64,000 bases of DNA from Symsagittifera roscoffensis (Eukaryota > Xenacoelomorpha > Acoela > Convolutidae), in contig NC_087062.1 in the NCBI RefSeq assembly GCF_963678635.1, positions 18,959,789 through 19,023,788 of the forward strand. Direction: 5' to 3'. Below, in pieces: positions 23,489 through 33,756 of the stretch; positions within the stretch are counted from its first letter, which is position 1, and each line of letters opens with the position of its first letter. The notes beneath the pieces were generated by a model, which saw nothing but the letters and a program-made list of their open reading frames with translations, had not been told where the DNA came from and ran no database searches. A program made the translations under genes and the position numbers.

Positions 23489-24378
23489 GACTCCCTGAAA
23501 ACTTACTAAACACAATACCTTGACTCGTGTAGCTAGCCTCGACAATCGTTCTTGCGTCAATAGTTTTATTAAAGCTGGATAAAACTGCGCAAAGTGATTA
23601 GATTATATGTTAAAAAGCAATAGGAACTCTTAAGTTGAACTATTTTTAGTTTTTGAAAACTCTTTTTAATTGTTGTGGCATAATTTAACGCGTCGCGTTA
23701 TAGAAACGACTTTGAAATGATTGAAAATTGCTAAGGTAAGAAAAAGCAGGGACTGGCAGTGTAGGGTGACTCATTTCCTACAGTTAAAAAGGTGAGAACC
23801 TTGCAACATTTATAGCCTTAAAAACCAGGCTATCGTTTGAACTTTTCTACAGTCAAAACTTTAAGTTTTTCCATAATCCAATTTTTGCGTTTTTGAAAAT
23901 TTTTTTTGCAGACTCCTGAAGAGCGTACCGAACGCATTATTTTGACTCGAGCTACCATCTCTGACAATGTTTTTTGTGCCAACAGTTCAACAAAAGTTGG
24001 AAAAAACTGCGCAAAGCGATTGGATTATATGTTTAAGTGCAATCATGATTCTGAAGTTGAAAATTTTTTAGTTTGTTTGAACAGTTTTATGTTTATACTG
24101 ACATGGTTTGAAAAGGTAGATTTGCGGTTTTTGTTTGATTCATTCTTTTTTCAAAACTTAAAGCGTACTACCAATAAAACTTTTTGTTGATGTGATGATA
24201 TGTTTAAGTGCAATCATGATTCTGAAATTGAATGATTTTTAGCTTTTTATTTGCATCAACCTTTTCTCTGGCGTGGTTGCTCTGGCGTGGTTTCAAACGT
24301 CGCATTATAGAAATGGCTTTAAAAATTGGATTGTGATATGCTAAGGTACGAAAAAGCAGGAACTGGCATTGTAGGGTG
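23489..24378 (+). repeat. Three partial tandem copies of an exon-like block
   Basis: Around 23912 a splice-acceptor-like T-run plus GCAG precedes an open stretch reading TPEERTERIILTRATISDN.. and ..VGKNCAKRLDYMFKCNHDSE, open until 24190. A degenerate copy lies at 23489-23640 (same order, shifted frames), and a third begins near 24190 with ATGTTTAAGTGCAATCATGATTC. The tail phrase AAAAAGCAGG(G/A)ACTGGCA occurs after copies one and three (23744 and 24351). The protein is not recognised. This looks like a duplicated exon of an unknown host gene or an unknown element. The third copy stops at the left end of the Polinton. Confidence 0.5.
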
Positions 24379-24580
24379 AGTAGTAGAAGAGTGAGCAAGA
24401 GTGGGGGGAGGGGGTAGTTGCTGACCGCCATTGATTAACATAGGCTATAGAGTATCCGGTCAGCAACCTATGTATTAAGACAGGGAATAGATTTCCCTAT
24501 GTATTAAGATAGGGAATAGGTTTCCCAATTAAGATGGTAAGGTTTCACATGGTAAGTTTCAGAAAAATTTTTGGCGCCCG
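24379..24580 (+). repeat. Left terminal inverted repeat of the Polinton
   Basis: Reverse-complementary to 37084-37296 over about 200 bp with small indels. It contains a G-run, the phrase GGTCAGCAACC, and repeated TTAAGA(C/T)AGGGAATAG(A/G)TTTCCC subunits, ending near GGCGCCCG. It begins AG and follows AGGGTG. Confidence 0.9.
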
Positions 24581-24856
24581 GATTTTTGAGCTCGATTTTG
24601 TCGATACTTGCGTTTCTTAGCTAACTTCTACGATTTAGTTGTTTTGATTATTGTTTTATATGTTTGAACCTATGAGAAAACTATCTAAAGCTATACTGAA
24701 ACCTAACGAAACTTCGAGAAAAAATCAGGTTTTTTGAAAAAAAAAGTTAAATTCATAAGATGAAGTATATAAATCACTGCTTCGTACAATCATTTCACCA
24801 CTAGCTTACAGTTAGTTAACCAAAATTGAATAAAATGATTTTACTCTATCAGTTAT

Positions 24857-26703
24857 TTACAAGATAAAATGTTTTGTGTGTATTCCGTCATCCTGAAAGT
24901 GTCTTTTCGGGTAAAAGTAACTCAATCTCTTCTTTGGTTGCTCGTATGTAGCAACCATATGATTATTGGTTCTAAATCCTCTGTTTGTTGAAGTCAAGTT
25001 GATTGCTTCGTCGAGTACTTTCCTGTATTTTTCCGAAGGACCATCGTCGGATTCCTCTAGAACTCTTTTATTCAATCCTTTGCTGTTAAATATAATCTTA
25101 TCTGATTTGTTTTCATAGCAATAATAAGTCTTGCTCAGCCAAAAGTTCCAGTTTCATTACAAATTCGATAATAACTTTTTGCGGATCCTTGTTATAAAGA
25201 AAAATTAATTCATCTATCAGGCTCGAGGATATTGATACAGAAATTGGAACGTGTTTTCCAATCCAGATTATCGTTTGGGTAGCTTTCAGTTCATCTGATG
25301 GAACACATATTGACTCAAAATCGAAAATGGCTAGGTTGTTGAATAGTGTGTTATATTTCTAAACTGGGATATTGAAACCTTCCAACTTTCCAATTAGAGT
25401 TTCATGAAGTGTATATACATTCTTTGGATAAATGTGACGCACTCTATCTTTAGAAGTCATAAGGTATCTGTTGAAGTTGTTTGATCTGTTAAAGAAACAG
25501 TCACAGCTGGGACATCGAAAGCACTTGAAGAAAGAATCAATAATATTCGTGTGAGTGATATGGTTGTTGAATCTTAGCAGTTTCACGGTTCTTCCAAATT
25601 TTCCAATACTTTGGCTGGCTAATTCTCTAACATATTCTCCTTCTTGAATGTCAAAATCGTAAATCAATATGTTGCGTTCAACTAATTCCTCCACAAGAGT
25701 TAAAACATCAATGGCAACTCCGCGAAAGTTCTTCGGATCGTATCCAGATTTTGATATAAACTCTGTAAACAGCTGAAATTTATGAGCATCGAGGTTACTA
25801 TGACCATGCAAATACATTGTTAACGCACGGAAAATGCAAAAATGATCTTTTTATGGTTGCTTGTCTTTATCCGATAAAAGACAGTTTACTTGCGTCTGTC
25901 GTAGTAAAGGCTCGGGTAAAACAAAGTCCGGACATCCCATTGGGATGTTTTTAGTAATGCAGCGAAAAAAGTTACATTTGTGATCAACTTGAACCTCCAC
26001 TTCGTGTTCTGACGTTCTTGAGTGCATTGCTCCACATCAAATTTTTCGACTTTTCCCTGGATTGTAATCAAATCCGCTTTCGTACACAGTAAATGCGATT
26101 TTTCGAACAAAGTATTGTTTTCGTGTGCGTAGTAATACCGATTTTCTCCCGTTTTGACATTATGAAGAACAAATCCAAGAGCGATATTGATTTTTGCAGC
26201 GGAATCCAGCTTATTGAATACTTCTTCAAGCTTCTCGTTGATAATCTTGGTATCTAACTTTGGCATTTGAAAGTTAAACACCTTATGTCTCCCATTCTTG
26301 ATCTCAGTATCCACCAGGAAGTGCTGACAAGCACTCAACTCCTCTTTGAGTTTCTCTCCCTCTTCCCCTTCCTCCTCCACAATCTTGTCCAAGTCTGCCA
26401 CCGTATCACTTGGTTTCCGTTGTTTCACTCTGTGTTCTTTTCTCCGATGTTGATGGAGCGAGTAGTAACTCGGAAACTCCTTCTAGCAAGACGTGCAAAC
26501 CGTTGATTGATTAGAAGTTGATGGAGCTTGTTTCTTGGCCACGTGATAATTGATTTCTTGTTGATTGTAAGTGAAATACCTACAATCAGGACAAAAATTA
26601 CTCCTTTAGAACAATTTTTGCGGTGTCGAGCCGCATCGGTCCTCCTGTATTCTTTGTCACAGTCCTTACATTTCACTTTCTCATTCCTGTTGAACGTTGT
26701 CAT
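24857..26703 (-). pseudogene. Polinton-type protein-primed DNA polymerase B, internally deleted
   Basis: Read from 26703 downward. Cys/His fingers come first: KCKDCDKEYRRTDAARHRKNC, then CPDC..H, then CTSC followed by HQHRRKEH. A lysine/glutamate-rich linker and an N-terminal domain follow (26428-25886, then 25850-25359), ending with a CPSCDCFF finger and YPKNVYTLHETL. Then comes AIFDFESICV, the Exo I motif (Asp-x-Glu) of family-B polymerases (about 25313-25285). Near 25125-25137 the frame jumps to the extreme C-terminus (KSDKIIFNSKGLNKRVLEES.. to 24857). The palm domain and all polymerase catalytic motifs are absent. Further breaks: a frameshift near 26605, TAG at 26483-26485, a frameshift near 25930, TAA at 25851-25853 and TAG at 25359-25361. 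I recognise the N- and C-terminal parts as belonging to one protein family found in Polinton-like elements of many invertebrates. Non-functional. Confidence 0.85.
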
Positions 26704-27064
26704 CTGAAAAAAAGTGGGAGATTTAGCAGATTCCAAATTTAAATGAAAGAACGTGGTACATTTAAATATGGGCGAATTAAAATGTCCCAAAAAAGTTAAT
26801 AGATCATTTATACCTACTTTGAATTGTTGAAATTATTCGAAAATAGTTTCATGTAGTTATGAAGTTTATAGAGCGATTGCTTTTAACGTAAAGAAAATCA
26901 GAATGAAATGAATTTTATTTACTATTATTTATAGAAAATCAATCAATCGGAATTGAGTTTTCTTTTATTTATCACTGTTTGTTGAAAGTCAACCAATCAG
27001 AATCCAGCATTTTCTAAAAGTTAACAGTTTTTTTTTCTAAAAAACCTTAATCATTATTTGAAAA

Positions 27065-27467
27065 ATGTCTTTCAAAAAACATCTGAATTTCCTCGAGTTG
27101 GTTTACAAGAAAAAACAAAAACTCCAATTGATTTTCTTATTGATGAAATAGATGTTGACCCTTAATTTTTCATAATTTTTTGGACGTTTTTATTGTACAA
27201 AATAGAGTTATCCAACTAAGTAAAGGGCTCTTCAGAGAAACTTACTCAATCAAAGAATTTACTTTTTATCCACATATTGCATATCAAAGCTTTAAAATTA
27301 CGGCTGAATTAGACCTCACAAGAAAAGAAATTTTGTTTAGTCTCGAGAGTTTGAAATTAATCAAAAAGTCGTACGATAATATATCAAAAAGTCTTTTTAT
27401 CCCCTACCCAACACCCAAATTGCTAGAAAAAATCCCAGCAAAATTCTTTATTCCTCCGTTTCTTTAA
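27065..27467 (+). pseudogene. Broken small ORF next to the polymerase gene, unknown
   Basis: One frame reads FQKTSEFPRVGLQEKTKTPI.. to a TAA near 27161; another is open from 27180 to 27467 (about 95 codons, ITAELDLTRKEILFSLESL..). The two stretches look like parts of one gene separated by a frameshift and a stop. No motif is recognised. It lies divergent to the polymerase gene within the Polinton. Confidence 0.4.
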
Positions 27468-27689
27468 AGATTTTCAAAGTTCAAAATCTTGTATGATCAG
27501 GTTTGAAATCAGTATTCAGAGATTTGGTTTGAAACGTTCATCAACTTTGAGTTATCCTCTCAAATCTACATCAAAATAAAAGAATTTGACTATCTACTCA
27601 AAAATTAGCAATTTCTCACCAATTATAAAAAAAAATTAATTAACTTAATGAGAAGACTTGCAGAGATGCTACTTTTATTATTTTTCTTT

Positions 27690-27885
27690 CCTCTGATTGG
27701 GTACGACAACTAGAACAAAAAAGAACATTTTTGTGATTGGAAACGACAATGCCTAAAATTGAGCTTCGTTTCCGATGGACACGACTTTTATCCAATAAGT
27801 CCATAAAAGGAAGCTAAAATCTGATTGGAGACGACTACAATCCAAATGAGGAAAATCAATTCTGATTGGTTAAACTCACACATTC
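27690..27885 (+). promoter_or_regulatory. Four inverted-CCAAT (CTGATTGG-like) motifs upstream of small ORFs
   Basis: CTCTGATTGGGTACGACAAC, TGTGATTGGAAACGACAA, ATCTGATTGGAGACGACTAC and ATTCTGATTGGTTAAAC occur within about 190 bp, three followed by ACGAC. CTGATTGG is the inverted CCAAT (NF-Y/Y-box type) core. A CCATAAAAGG TATA/CArG-like element lies at 27801-27810. The cluster ends about 190 bp before the ORF at 28063, a promoter-like position. Confidence 0.5.
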
Positions 27886-28062
27886 GAGTTGAAGATACCC
27901 CGAACTCCTAACTAAAAATCATTTTGTTTTCAACTAAACTACCGTCAACTACCTCCTCTCTGAGCTCTAAGTACCTTAACTTCAACTTATCTTTCGTCAA
28001 TTACCCCCTCGCAGCTCTAATTCATTCTTGTTTTTACTCTTTTACTCAACTTATTGCTCAAA

Positions 28063-28245
28063 ATGATCTTCTCAGTGCAAAACAGCAACCTCATGTAATC
28101 TGTAGAATTTTCGCCAGATCTAGTACAAATTCAAGTGCGAGAAACAGTCTCTGGAGTTTTTCTGGCACGAATAGTCGTCCCAATCCAAGTCTGGCACATG
28201 GTGGAAGTGATGCGAAGGGATTTCAACGAGCATCATATGACATAA
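28063..28245 (+). pseudogene. 60-codon ORF with one in-frame stop, unknown
   Basis: ATG at 28063 opens a frame with one TAA at 28096-28098, then a protein-like stretch (VEFSPDLVQIQVRETVSGVF.., ..VWHMVEVMRRDFNEHHMT) to the TAA at 28243-28245. The next ORF starts 7 bp later, so the two look like a compact pair downstream of the CCAAT cluster. An overlapping frame (27924-28301) is also open, so the choice of frame is not certain. Confidence 0.4.
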
Positions 28246-28251
28246 GTATCC

Positions 28252-28518
28252 ATGACAGAGAACCAACTTCAAGAAATGCAAATGATGGAGGAAGTTTCTG
28301 AGGATGTGGAATTGAACTACCCCGAGATTCCTGACTCAAGAATTGTGGCTGAACCAGTCGACGACTTCCTCTTTCCTTGGGAGGAAGCAGGATCAGCCAA
28401 AAACCCCATCCCAATAGATGAAGATGAGGGTTTCTCAGAAACAATGACACCTCTAAACACCCCTCCACAACAACGACCAGCGATGGAATGGAACCTCGTC
28501 CAGCTCTGCGTTCTATAG
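28252..28518 (+). CDS. Acidic 88-residue protein of the Polinton, unknown
   Basis: ATG at 28252 (TATCCATGACAG) opens an intact frame of 88 codons. The product is rich in Glu, Asp and Pro (MEEVSEDVELNYPEIPDS, PIDEDEGFSETMTPLNTPP), with no membrane segment and no catalytic motif. Its composition fits an intrinsically disordered or activation-type protein (inference). AATTAAT/ATTAAAT AT-rich sequence follows within 60 bp. Confidence 0.5.
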   Translation: MTENQLQEMQMMEEVSEDVELNYPEIPDSRIVAEPVDDFLFPWEEAGSAKNPIPIDEDEGFSETMTPLNTPPQQRPAMEWNLVQLCVL

Positions 28519-28804
28519 AGAACCTCCAGATTTCTTCTGCTGCTTGACAGCTCTTTGATTAAATATTTTTGTAAATAATTGTTGTTTGGTATTGAGTTCG
28601 TTTTTTGTAATTAATTAATTTTTTCAATTTCATTTTAATTATGCGAATAGAAGATAAGTTCAGGGTAAATCGTTGAAAAACAATTAGAACTTAGCTTAAG
28701 GCTCCGAACACGCACATATGTTAAGAAGCTTGAATATTATTTGCACTTACATTTGGAAAAACACTAGAAAAATTGTACACAAGTAAAAAGTTACCTGGTG
28801 GTTT

Positions 28805-29330
28805 TTGCATCTTGTCCAAAAAACTCACACTCTTTTAGCACTTTGTAAAAAAATTGAAACAATTTTCGCATCTTGTTGAAAGAATTGAAACACTCTGCAT
28901 ATTTTGTCGAAACGAGTGAAACACTTTTCGCATTTTGTCGAAAAAGGTGAAACACTTTTCGCATTTGTAGAAAAAAAGTGAATCACTTTTCGCATCTTGT
29001 CAAAAAAATTGAAACGCTTTTCGCATTTTGTCAAAAAAAAAAACGAAACACTTTTTGCATCTTGTCAAAAAAAGGAAACACATTTCGCATCTTGTCAAAA
29101 AAACTGAAACACTTCTCACATTTTGTTCAAAAAAACGAAACACTTTTGGCATTTGTAGGAAAAAACTGAACTGAAACACTTCACATACGAAAATTGAAAA
29201 ACTTTTCACATCTAGCTGAAAAAATCGAAACTCTTTTCGTTTTCTGATAAAAAAAGTGAAACAAATTTTACATTTTGTCAAAAAAATTGAAACACAGTTT
29301 TACACAAATTTTACATCTTGCCAAAATCAA
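28805..29330. repeat. Minisatellite, ~31-bp units
   Basis: About 16 diverged copies of a unit resembling CTTTTCGCATCTTGTCAAAAAAA followed by TGAAACA, with starts near 28918, 28949, 28979 and 29010. Because the unit is near a multiple of three in places, open frames occur on both strands (Phe-rich on the minus strand); they are a consequence of the repeat and are not called. It lies inside the Polinton. Confidence 0.85.
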
Positions 29331-30068
29331 TCATTACAATTTTTCTTGCACAGTTATTTACTAATCTGTATGAATTTTTTTTCAAATTTTACTCCTTCAG
29401 AAAACGACTTTTTGCATTTCTGTTGATCAGAAACAATAGAAAACCAATCCATTAACATAGGGAATATCGATGGAAGTCATCACTATAGAAGCTTTCTAAG
29501 CAATAAGTCCACATGTTTTTTTACATTTAAGTTTTGCGTTTTTCGCTTTATCATTTAAAAATAAAGTTAGAATTTTATATACTTTTTGAAAAACCAAGAA
29601 AACACATGCATTTTACCAAAAAAAAGTTCTTAGATTTCTTAGCATCTTGCAAAAATTCCTGAGAGAGTTTTGGTACAAGTAATAAAAACTATTTATATTT
29701 ATATATCAAGAAATGTTCAAGCTGGAAAAAAAATTAACTTTAACAAGACTCTTATAACAAATATTCAATAATCTTTCAAAAAACTTTTGAAAAAACCAAT
29801 CCGGCGGTCTGACAAGATTAGCTACAGAGTTAAGAAGTTGTCTTGTGAATTATTTAGTTGATAAAAAAATCAGTTCCACCTAAGAAAATGACGTCAATAC
29901 ACTTTAACTTTTATAGAACAGTAAAAGTTGTGAAATAATTCCACCAGAGAAATTGATATCCTCATTCATAAACTTCCAGGATCTTCTTTTTTTTCGAATC
30001 TACAGAATATATCCTCGAATTTTCTAAGAAATCACTACACATTAACTTCTAGATTTCATTCCATCAAC
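29331..30068. other. AT-rich Polinton interior, no gene seen
   Basis: No protein-like frame longer than about 50 codons. A phrase ATTAACATAGGGAATA at 29451-29466 resembles part of the terminal repeat and may be a stray fragment. Confidence 0.4.
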
Positions 30069-30366
30069 ATGTGTAGAATTTTTAAAAGAAACGGAAATCC
30101 ATCACAAACTTTGAAACCAATCATAATAGAACGGGCGAATTACTGCCATCCAGTTTGAAATTGGTACCGAAACTGTCAAGATTCTCAAATTCAAAAAAAT
30201 CTCTGAGGCTAGTGAGCAAATTATCACAGATTTGTCAGCATGGAGAGAACTCGAGAGTAAAAGAATTAGAGCATTTAGAAAAGAATTGGAATTATATAAG
30301 TCACCTTCGAGAAAAAAAGTACGGGTTTTCATATGATTCATTTGAAAAAATTTTGATGAAGTTGTA
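30069..30366 (+). pseudogene. Frameshifted ORF, unknown
   Basis: ATG near 30069 reads MCRIFKRNGNPSQTLKP.. to a stop at 30157; the next frame continues with a better protein-like stretch ..FEIGTETVKILKFKKISE and AWRELESKRIRAFRKELELY, ending near 30336. It resembles a helical, charged protein broken by one or two frameshifts. A competing frame (30155-30367) is also open; I prefer the former on composition. Confidence 0.35.
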
Positions 30367-30419
30367 GATCTGGGATACGGAAATAGTTTTCATTTGCTTA
30401 CAAGTAAAAATTTACAACA

Positions 30420-30647
30420 TTGACTAATTTTGAAAAACTGGTTGATTTTGACATCTTCTACAGAGATCCGAAGAAGTGTTTCAGTCCATTAAAAATTTAC
30501 CTACATGATTGGCAAAAAACTGAAACAATTCGTGATACAAGGTACAAGAAAGAAAAATTGAAGGTACAACAGGATATCGTAGATCTGTTTAGAAGAAAAC
30601 TTGGTGTGGCACATGAAGAAAAAAGTGACAACGAACTCGAAAATTAA
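30420..30647 (+). CDS. 75-codon ORF with acidic tail, unknown
   Basis: Open from a TTG at 30420 to TAA at 30647; no ATG at the start, so it may be a C-terminal part of the gene broken upstream. Charged throughout (FYRDPKKCFSPLKIYLHDW, KVQQDIVDLFRRKLGVAHEE), ending in an acidic tail. No family recognised. Confidence 0.35.
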   Translation: MTNFEKLVDFDIFYRDPKKCFSPLKIYLHDWQKTETIRDTRYKKEKLKVQQDIVDLFRRKLGVAHEEKSDNELEN

Positions 30648-30879
30648 TTCAGTTTTTGTCTTTTACACAATTTTTCAAGATTCCCATTTGTTTGTAAATT
30701 GGCTTTCCTTTTCATCTGAATTAAGTGTTTCTGCACCAGAGCTTAATTTTTAAAGACTTATCAGGGCAAACTACTAAAAAAAACATTGTGAGACAGTTGA
30801 TTATTTTATCACAAAGCCTACATAAACACTATTCACAGAACCATGACAATCAACAAAACAATCAATAAGCTTCAGCGAA

Positions 30880-31380
30880 TCAGGCTAATTTTGAATTTTG
30901 ATTTTTTCGAATTCTGTCCAGAAACGCTGAACCATGAGTTTGTGTGGAAGCAAGTTTTTGATTAGAACTTAGATAATGTCTCTTGTATTTTTTCCGAAAG
31001 AATTGTTTCTTTGCAATACTAGGTATCTTTTTGGCTCCTTTCCATCGTAAGTTATGTTGAACTGCTCGGTTAAGTTGATTGAACATTTCTCCGATTGATG
31101 TAACAATACTTGAATGGAATCTGTGTTTGAACAAAGTGTAGAGAGAGTCATTTTCCTGATATATGTAAACATACTTATCTACTCTCTGCAAAATTTGGTT
31201 AAAAGAAGTTCCTATTAAAACCAAATGGAACTTACAATTCTCCAAAGAACATGGAGACACACAATAGTCTTGGGTTACTATGTGCTCTTCGGAAAACTTG
31301 TTGGAAACAAAAATAAATAGCGATTTTTTACTGTAATCTGCATTAAAGCTGGGAAGAGCTTGACACATAGTAGCTGCCAT
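30880..31380 (-). CDS. Intact 166-residue Polinton protein, unknown
   Basis: The longest intact frame in the element. ATG at 31380 follows a TATATAAATC box 33-40 bp upstream on the minus strand (31411-31420), a good match for a core promoter. The product has a mixed N-terminal domain (about residues 1-105, with SLFIFVSNKFSEEH and FHLVLIGTSFNQILQRVDKY) and a strongly basic tail (about 112-166, with FFRKKYKRHYLSSNQK and FLDRIRKNQNSK), suggesting binding to nucleic acid (inference). No signal peptide. It is not assigned to a family; a small virion or DNA-binding protein is one possibility. Its integrity beside a wrecked polymerase is notable. Confidence 0.55.
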   Translation of the reverse strand: MAATMCQALPSFNADYSKKSLFIFVSNKFSEEHIVTQDYCVSPCSLENCKFHLVLIGTSFNQILQRVDKYVYIYQENDSLYTLFKHRFHSSIVTSIGEMFNQLNRAVQHNLRWKGAKKIPSIAKKQFFRKKYKRHYLSSNQKLASTQTHGSAFLDRIRKNQNSKLA

Positions 31381-31595
31381 TGGGAAAAATGATTTTTTCA
31401 GAAAATTGTGGATTTATATAGGAGAAGTAACGCCTACACACTTTCCATATAGGGAAAACTCATATAAAACCTTCCATTTTGATACTACTTCCATATATGG
31501 AAACCGTGATGACTCATAATGTTTACTTCCCTTTTCGTTTAATCTCAAAATCATTTCTCTCATTTCTCCTCATCTGATCAGTTTACTCTTCAAAA
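31381..31595. promoter_or_regulatory. Divergent promoter with TATA and CArG boxes
   Basis: The 215 bp between the divergent starts at 31380 (-) and 31596 (+) contain a TATA box for the minus gene (31411-31420), CCATATAGGG at 31445-31454 and the perfect palindromic CArG box CCATATATGG at 31491-31500. CArG boxes bind SRF/MEF2-type MADS factors (family knowledge); use here is inference. Confidence 0.5.
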
Positions 31596-32168
31596 ATGTA
31601 CTCAAGAAAATACACTAATCCCAATTATATTGAATTCTCAAAAAATCAAACAAGAAATGGGAGATTTGTTTGGTTCCAAAAATCCCACAGAGGGAAAATT
31701 TATTTCAAACAGCGCTTTCAACTATGAACAGTTAATGATTTGGGACAATTTGAAAAATCCCAACAAGTCTATCTCGGTAAACAGGGGGGAGAAGCAATTT
31801 CGTCAATTAGAAATACTGTTATTTTTGATTCTGAAAACCTTGGACTCGTTCCTATATTGGAACTCACTTCTGACAAGGAGTCAACTATGGATCAGGAGCT
31901 TGCCAACTGCAACAAAGTGTATGACATAGCAATTTACAATAGGTGACAAGTTTGTGTCACGATCAAGAAGTACAATTTTAATAAACCTCCCTACATTCAG
32001 ATTCGACTCTTGACTGCTAAAGAGAATGAAGCAATGAAACAAGTTGCCTATGTCAACTATACTTTGAACGAATTCAAAGAATTGTCCCAAATTTTGAGAG
32101 ACTTTATGTTTGTTGATAATTGTAAACCTCAGTTATGCTTCGTGATGTTTTGCATTTTTGGTAATTGA
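31596..32168 (+). pseudogene. 190-codon ORF interrupted by two in-frame TGA codons, unknown
   Basis: From ATG 31596 one frame stays protein-like to the final TGA at 32166-32168, except for TGA at 31725-31727 and 31944-31946. Segments include RNGRFVWFQKSHRGKIYFKQ, FDSENLGLVPILELTSDKES, YNFNKPPYIQIRLLTAKENE and VNYTLNEFKELSQILRDFMF. No frameshift is needed. It starts from the divergent promoter shared with the 166-residue protein. No family recognised; both stops being TGA fits decay but leaves readthrough as a remote alternative. Confidence 0.5.
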
Positions 32169-32606
32169 ATTATTATTGGTTCAAAACTATTTTTTCTCAC
32201 GGAAGTGTTTATTTAGAGCTATAATATCTGAGGAAAAGTCAGACAAAACATACAATTTAATTGAATTTGACATAAAACAATGACGTGTTATCAGTTAGTT
32301 GATCATTTTTTGCATGAGAAATTGCAGAGAAACTTATTTAATTACTTTTTTCCCAATTTAGGTAAATTTTGTCTCATTTGAACAAAATTACAAACAAGAA
32401 GGTAGTTGAAAACCTTTTTTGAATACTTTTTGAATTTCTATATTTATTTGGTTGTTTTTCATTTTTTTTGCCATAAATTGAGTTGTTGATTGGCTACATC
32501 AATTTTTAAATGTTGGAAAAAGTTTCCATGGTGATTACAAAAAAAACTAAAAACGATAGACCAATTCGAGTTTTTTAAGTTTCTTTGTTTATTTCAGTAA
32601 GAAAAA

Positions 32607-32836
32607 TGTTTCTATCAAAAGCGTTTTCAACGTCTGAAATGGATATTCGTCAGATTTTAAAGTTAAACTACTGCAAAAAACTACAAGACTGGTGGACAGA
32701 TGACGTTGATGGAGATTGTATTAGTTTTAACTTTTATAGAAACACAGAAAGTTCAATGATTTTGTTTAAAAAAATGGAGAGGAGATTACAAAAAAAAAAG
32801 AGTACTGCCAGGTTTATCAACATTGTTTTTATTTAG
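32607..32836 (+). CDS. 76-codon ORF, unknown
   Basis: ATG at 32607, intact to TAG at 32836. Contains MDIRQILKLNYCKKLQDWWT followed by DDVDGDCISFNFYRN and a basic stretch. Protein-like but unassigned. CTGATTGG-like ATTGATTGG lies about 120 bp upstream. Confidence 0.35.
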
Positions 32837-33356
32837 AAGAGTTTACTCAGATTGAGTGGTCTATCAGTAAAAAATAAAAACAACAGAAGATTCTATGAAA
32901 CAAAAATTGAAGATAAGGAACATTATCTCCATTAATGTTTTGAATTTGAAACAAATACAAAGTCTAGCTATGTCAGAATATCTTTGATCGATTATCCAAG
33001 TTTAAAAGACTTCCAGTTGTTTATATTACAATATACCAAAAAAGAAAACAATAAAAATGTATGTCATGGTAATTTCTCTTTTCATTGGTTAGAAATCGAA
33101 CAAATCGATAAAATTTTGATCGAAATTTCAAAATTTAAATTGAGCATCGAAACAATAATATAAACCAGACAAGAAAACTAAATTATCCCACTTTGATGTC
33201 AAATTCTTATGTCAGTTATGACAAAAAAATTTAATAAAATTGACTGATTGGGAAGTTTCATAAACATAGTTTTGATCTGATCTATAAAATATTTTAAAAC
33301 CTGTAAATACTTCATTCTGATTCGTTAATACCACAAACTTTTCTGTGAAGGAATGC
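32837..33356. other. AT-rich stretch, no gene seen
   Basis: Nothing protein-like beyond short frames; AAAAGAAAACAATAAAA-type A-rich sequence near 33040-33060 might be a 3' end region of the preceding ORF. Confidence 0.35.
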
Positions 33357-33560
33357 TCAATTCTTATCGTTTGATATCAAAAAGATAAAAACTTCCTTAT
33401 AAATCAAGCTGGATTCTGATTGGTTGATATCAAAAAAGCTAAAAATTTCCTTGGGAGTAATGCTTGATTTTGATTGGTTGATATCAAAAAAAGATAAAAA
33501 TTTCCTTATAAGTAATTCTCGATTCTGATTGGTTGATATCCAAATTTTTGAAAACTCCAT
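33357..33560 (+). promoter_or_regulatory. ~54-bp tandem repeats each carrying an inverted CCAAT box
   Basis: Three and a half units of about 54 bp begin near 33360, 33413, 33467 and 33521. The last three contain (C/T)TGATTGGTTGATATCAAAA and the first a diverged form; each continues AAAAATTTCCTTATAAGTAA. They lie about 200 bp before the zinc-finger remnant at 33757, a promoter-like position. Open frames across them are a repeat artefact. Confidence 0.6.
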
Positions 33561-33756
33561 GGCTAGATTGGATAAAATTTAATTCAGCTAGGCTAATGAG
33601 CATATCCACTCTGATTTTTATATACGTTAAAAACAATTGGTTAAGAAATTCACTGTTTTTTTACTTTTCTTAATTTTTTGAATTTCTTCATTTCTTTTTG
33701 CTAGAACAATTCGGGACATTCTAAATCTCCCGTTTATTCTTTCTCTGCTTATTGAG

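Noticed and set aside
28825-29281. Phe- and Lys-rich open frames on both strands
   Set aside because: Products of the ~31-bp minisatellite.
31630-31929. 99-codon frame from 31630
   Set aside because: It overlaps a longer, more protein-like frame starting at ATG 31596 next to the divergent promoter.
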